Source of the DNA: Gudongella sp034004165
GTDB lineage: Bacteria; Bacillota; Clostridia; Tissierellales; Tissierellaceae
Length of the DNA: 26,372 nucleotides
NCBI GenBank assembly: GCA_034004165.1
Contig: JAVEXI010000026.1
Coordinates: 1-26,372, forward strand
Direction: 5' to 3'
Shown piece after piece: positions 23,949 through 26,372 of the stretch. Both the position numbers and the translations under genes were made by a program. The notes under the pieces were generated by a model. That model was given only the letters and a program-made list of their open reading frames with translations. It ran no database searches and was not told the origin of the DNA. Position 1 is the first letter of the stretch; each line of letters starts with the position of its first letter.

Positions 23949-25258
23949 GACCTGTAGTTTGTATTGTAGGGAGACCAAATGTTGGTAAATCAACGTTATT
24001 TAACAAGTTGGCAGGAAGAAGAATTGCAATAACTGAAGATACTCCGGGGGTAACTAGAGATAGAATTTACGCTGAGGGGGAGTGGCTGGGTAAGTATTAC
24101 ACTCTTATTGATACAGGTGGCCTTGAACCTGAAAAAGATGACCAGATTATGCTTAATATTAGAAAACAGGCTGATATAGCTATCGATACGGCAGACGTAA
24201 TTCTATTTATCTTAGATGGTGTTGAAGGTATTACTTCAACAGATAGAGAGATTGCTGAAATACTTAGGAAGTCGGGGAGAGAAGTACTTGTAGTTGCAAA
24301 CAAAATCGATGACATCAGCAAAACGTCAAATATTTATGATTTCTTTGAATTGGGTCTTGGAATGCCTTTACCTGTTTCAGCGGAGCAGTCTCTCGGCATT
24401 GGAGATCTATTAGATGAGGTAATAAAATATTTTCCAACTGACAAAGACACCGAAGAAGACCAAGAAAGTATTCGAGTTGCTTTTATTGGAAGACCAAACG
24501 CTGGAAAATCATCATTGATAAATTACATTATCGGCGAAGAGCGGGTTATAGTTACTGATATTCCAGGTACTACAAGAGATTCCATTGACAGTTATTATGA
24601 GAGAAATGACAATAGATATGTATTTGTCGATACAGCAGGACTCAGGAGAAAGAGATATATAACGGAAAAAGTTGAGAGATATTCTGTAGTTAGAACTCTT
24701 GCAGCAGTTGATAGAGCTGATATTTGTGTACTTGTCATAGATGCTATACAGGGTGTTACTGAACAAGATACTAAAATAGCAGGTTATGCTCATGACAACG
24801 GCAAAGCTATTATTGTTGCTGTCAATAAGTGGGATATAGTAGAAAAAGATGGGAAGACATATCTTTCATACGAAAAAGAGATTAGAGAAACCCTTGGGTT
24901 TATAAACTATTCTCCAATAGTTTATATATCAGCTAAAACTGGGAAAAGGGTTGATAAATTACTTGAAATGATAAATACTGTAAGTAATAATTACAATCTA
25001 AGAATTACAACTGGAGTTCTTAATGACATATTAAACAAAGCTATACTGATGAATCAGCCGCCTTCCGACAAAGGAAGAAGAGCTAAGATATTTTATGGAA
25101 CACAGGTATCTGTCAAACCACCCAGATTTATGATCTTTGTGAATGACAGGGAACTAATGCACTTTTCTTATATGAGATATCTAGAGAACCAAATTAGAAA
25201 TCATTTTGGATTTCTGGGGACACCTTTAGTTTTTGAACTGAGAGAAAAAGGGGAGTAA
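23945..25258 (+). CDS. der: Ribosome biogenesis GTPase Der (EngA)
   Basis: Der is the tandem-GTPase factor needed for 50S subunit assembly. The first G domain has GRPNVGKS (9-16), DTGGLEP and NKID. The second has GRPNAGKS (near 182-189), DTAGLRRKRYI and NKWD. A C-terminal KH-like domain follows (PRFMIFVNDRELMHFSYMRYLENQIR region). The 437-residue length is standard. The start ATG 23945 overlaps the preceding stop by 4 nt, with GGAGGTGA just upstream. plsY starts one base after the stop. Confidence 0.98.
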   Translation: MRPVVCIVGRPNVGKSTLFNKLAGRRIAITEDTPGVTRDRIYAEGEWLGKYYTLIDTGGLEPEKDDQIMLNIRKQADIAIDTADVILFILDGVEGITSTDREIAEILRKSGREVLVVANKIDDISKTSNIYDFFELGLGMPLPVSAEQSLGIGDLLDEVIKYFPTDKDTEEDQESIRVAFIGRPNAGKSSLINYIIGEERVIVTDIPGTTRDSIDSYYERNDNRYVFVDTAGLRRKRYITEKVERYSVVRTLAAVDRADICVLVIDAIQGVTEQDTKIAGYAHDNGKAIIVAVNKWDIVEKDGKTYLSYEKEIRETLGFINYSPIVYISAKTGKRVDKLLEMINTVSNNYNLRITTGVLNDILNKAILMNQPPSDKGRRAKIFYGTQVSVKPPRFMIFVNDRELMHFSYMRYLENQIRNHFGFLGTPLVFELREKGE

Positions 25259-25259
25259 A

Positions 25260-25847
25260 ATGAAAGGCTTAATCGTAGCTGCTACAGCATATTTGATAGG
25301 CAGTTTTTCCTCAGCTTATTTTGTGGGCAAATTGTTTATGAAAATTGACATTAGAAGCCATGGAAGCGGTAATGCAGGAGCAACAAATGCAGTCAGAGTG
25401 ATGGGCAGCAAACTGGGAGTCATTACTTTTTTGCTTGATTTTCTCAAAGGAATAATCGCTGTACTCTTGGGGTTGCTTCTTTATAAGGAACTAGGTGGTT
25501 ATATTGCTGCTTTTTTTGTCGTCATAGGTCACAACTGGCCTGTATTCCTAAATTTTAAAGGAGGAAAGGGCATTGCAACGACTATCGCAGCAATGGCAGT
25601 GCTTGAGTTTCCCGTTGCTTTAATTAGTGTTATAACAGGTATAACTATTGCCATAATTACCAAATATGTTTCTGTAGGCTCCATTACTTTTCTTGTTACA
25701 CTTTTTGTGTTAACAGCATCTGGATTATTTATTACAAATCCTTATCTAAATTTATTGACAGGATTACTTGCAATTTTAGGATTGTACAGACACAGACAGA
25801 ACATTGCGAGACTAAAGGCTGGCACTGAAAATAAAATTGGCAGGTGA
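25260..25847 (+). CDS. plsY: Glycerol-3-phosphate acyltransferase PlsY
   Basis: PlsY is the integral membrane enzyme that transfers the acyl group of acyl-phosphate to sn-glycerol-3-phosphate, the first step of phospholipid synthesis in Firmicutes. The 195-residue protein has several hydrophobic helices and the conserved cytoplasmic motifs DIRSHGSGNAGATNA, GHNWPVFLNFKGGKGIAT and a C-terminal RHRQNIARL. ATG 25260 follows GGGGAG. The downstream gpsA gene supplies its substrate, which makes the pairing functionally sensible. Confidence 0.97.
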   Translation: MKGLIVAATAYLIGSFSSAYFVGKLFMKIDIRSHGSGNAGATNAVRVMGSKLGVITFLLDFLKGIIAVLLGLLLYKELGGYIAAFFVVIGHNWPVFLNFKGGKGIATTIAAMAVLEFPVALISVITGITIAIITKYVSVGSITFLVTLFVLTASGLFITNPYLNLLTGLLAILGLYRHRQNIARLKAGTENKIGR

Positions 25848-25852
25848 AAGAT

Positions 25853-26372
25853 ATGAAAATAGGAGTTCTGGGAGGAGGCAGTTGGGCTACTGCTTTGGCT
25901 ATGCTTTTAGCTGGCAAAGGCCATGATGTTGAGATTTGGGTAAGAAGTGAATCTCAGGCGAAGGAGATGTCTATAAGTAGGACGAACAAGAAATACCTTC
26001 CCGATATTATTCTGCCAGACAGTATTAATGTGAATGTATCAATAGACGAGGTAGTGCACAACAAAGAAATACTACTTCTTGGCGTGCCTACAAACAGTGT
26101 TCGAGAGATTCTAATAAAGCTAGAAGGAAGAGTTGACAAAGAACAAATATTTGTTAATGTTGCAAAGGGGATAGAAATTGGCTCTATGAAGAGGATATCT
26201 GAAATAGTAGGTGAATACTTCCCTTATAATGATTTTGTTGTCCTATCAGGGCCTTCACACGCTGAAGAAGTTTCAAGAAATATTCCTACAACTATAGTCT
26301 CTGCTTCTGAAAAAAAATAGATAGCATAGTACGTTCAAGAAGTATTTACGACACCAGAAATTATATTGTATA
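25853..26372 (+). pseudogene. gpsA: gpsA 5' part, glycerol-3-phosphate dehydrogenase, two in-frame TAG codons
   Basis: GpsA reduces dihydroxyacetone phosphate to glycerol-3-phosphate for PlsY. The visible part has the Rossmann motif MKIGVLGGGSWATALA, TNKKYLPDI, LLGVPTNSVRE, NVAKGIE and LSGPSHAEEV, all typical. ATG 25853 is preferred over GTG 25844 because AGGTGA stands 5 nt before it. TAG at 26318-26320 stops the frame after 155 residues, half the usual length of about 330. The same frame continues I-A-TAG(26327)-Y-V-Q-E-V-F-T-T-P-E, which matches the family's next segment (VQxLF...P) with the expected number of residues between. So the gene is not frameshifted but holds two amber codons where homologues have Lys, Glu or Gln. 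The window ends 52 nt later. Sequencing error, pseudogene and recoding remain open. Confidence 0.7.

Noticed and set aside
26310..26331. Frameshift at the A8 run in gpsA instead of amber codons
   Set aside because: Adding one A gives KIDSIVRSRSIYDT, which is not GpsA-like, whereas the unshifted frame after the TAGs gives YVQEVFTTPE with correct spacing.
1..26372. CRISPR arrays, insertion sequences, prophage, tRNA or rRNA genes
   Set aside because: No regularly spaced direct repeats, transposase or integrase frames, cloverleaf candidates or rRNA segments were seen; the window is a continuous housekeeping gene run.

Overview
The window looks like chromosomal DNA from an anaerobic, low-GC Firmicute of class Clostridia. 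It is A+T-rich, has strong AGGAGG-type ribosome binding sites, carries a sporulation gene (spoIID), and has two T-box leaders. It also follows the clostridial housekeeping order ruvCAB-spoIID-queA-tgt-yajC-(scfA)-secDF-recJ-relA-dtd-hemZ-aspS. All genes point the same way (+). A Peptostreptococcaceae-like or related lineage would fit the selenoprotein described below, but I cannot fix the genus.

Layout. 1-1291: T-box-controlled asnA (specifier AAC, Asn). 1450-2184: an unrecognised 244-residue protein. 2309-4439: ruvC, ruvA and ruvB, the Holliday-junction resolvasome. 4453-7987: spoIID, then queA and tgt for queuosine. 8045-11251: yajC, a broken remnant of the SCIFF peptide gene scfA, then secD, secF and a LapA-domain membrane protein. 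11318-17816: recJ, bifunctional relA/spoT, dtd, a metallo-beta-lactamase-fold hydrolase and hemZ. 17808-20998: a consensus promoter, an Asp T-box (specifier GAC), aspS, tcdA and an RseC-family membrane protein whose frame contains an in-frame UGA. 21011-22538: a CsoR/CstR-family repressor and glyA. 22602-26372: a PDZ-radical SAM-DUF512 protein, der, plsY and the start of gpsA.

Three things stand out. (1) The RseC-family gene at 20576-20998 reads through an in-frame TGA at 20651, exactly where the family has the first Cys of its Cys cluster. A SECIS-like hairpin with a G-containing tetraloop follows it, so I interpret the gene as a selenoprotein. (2) Between yajC and secD, the usual place for scfA-scfB, only a decayed scfA remains: ATG changed to ATA, a frameshift, one cysteine replaced and an internal TAA. 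Its promoter, Shine-Dalgarno and terminator survive, and no scfB follows. (3) gpsA at the right edge carries two in-frame TAG codons within four codons, and family-like sequence continues in the same frame afterwards.

Besides scfB, genes often found in this order in clostridia (apt between recJ and relA; hisS before aspS) are absent here. Family assignments come from motifs and memory; no database search was run.
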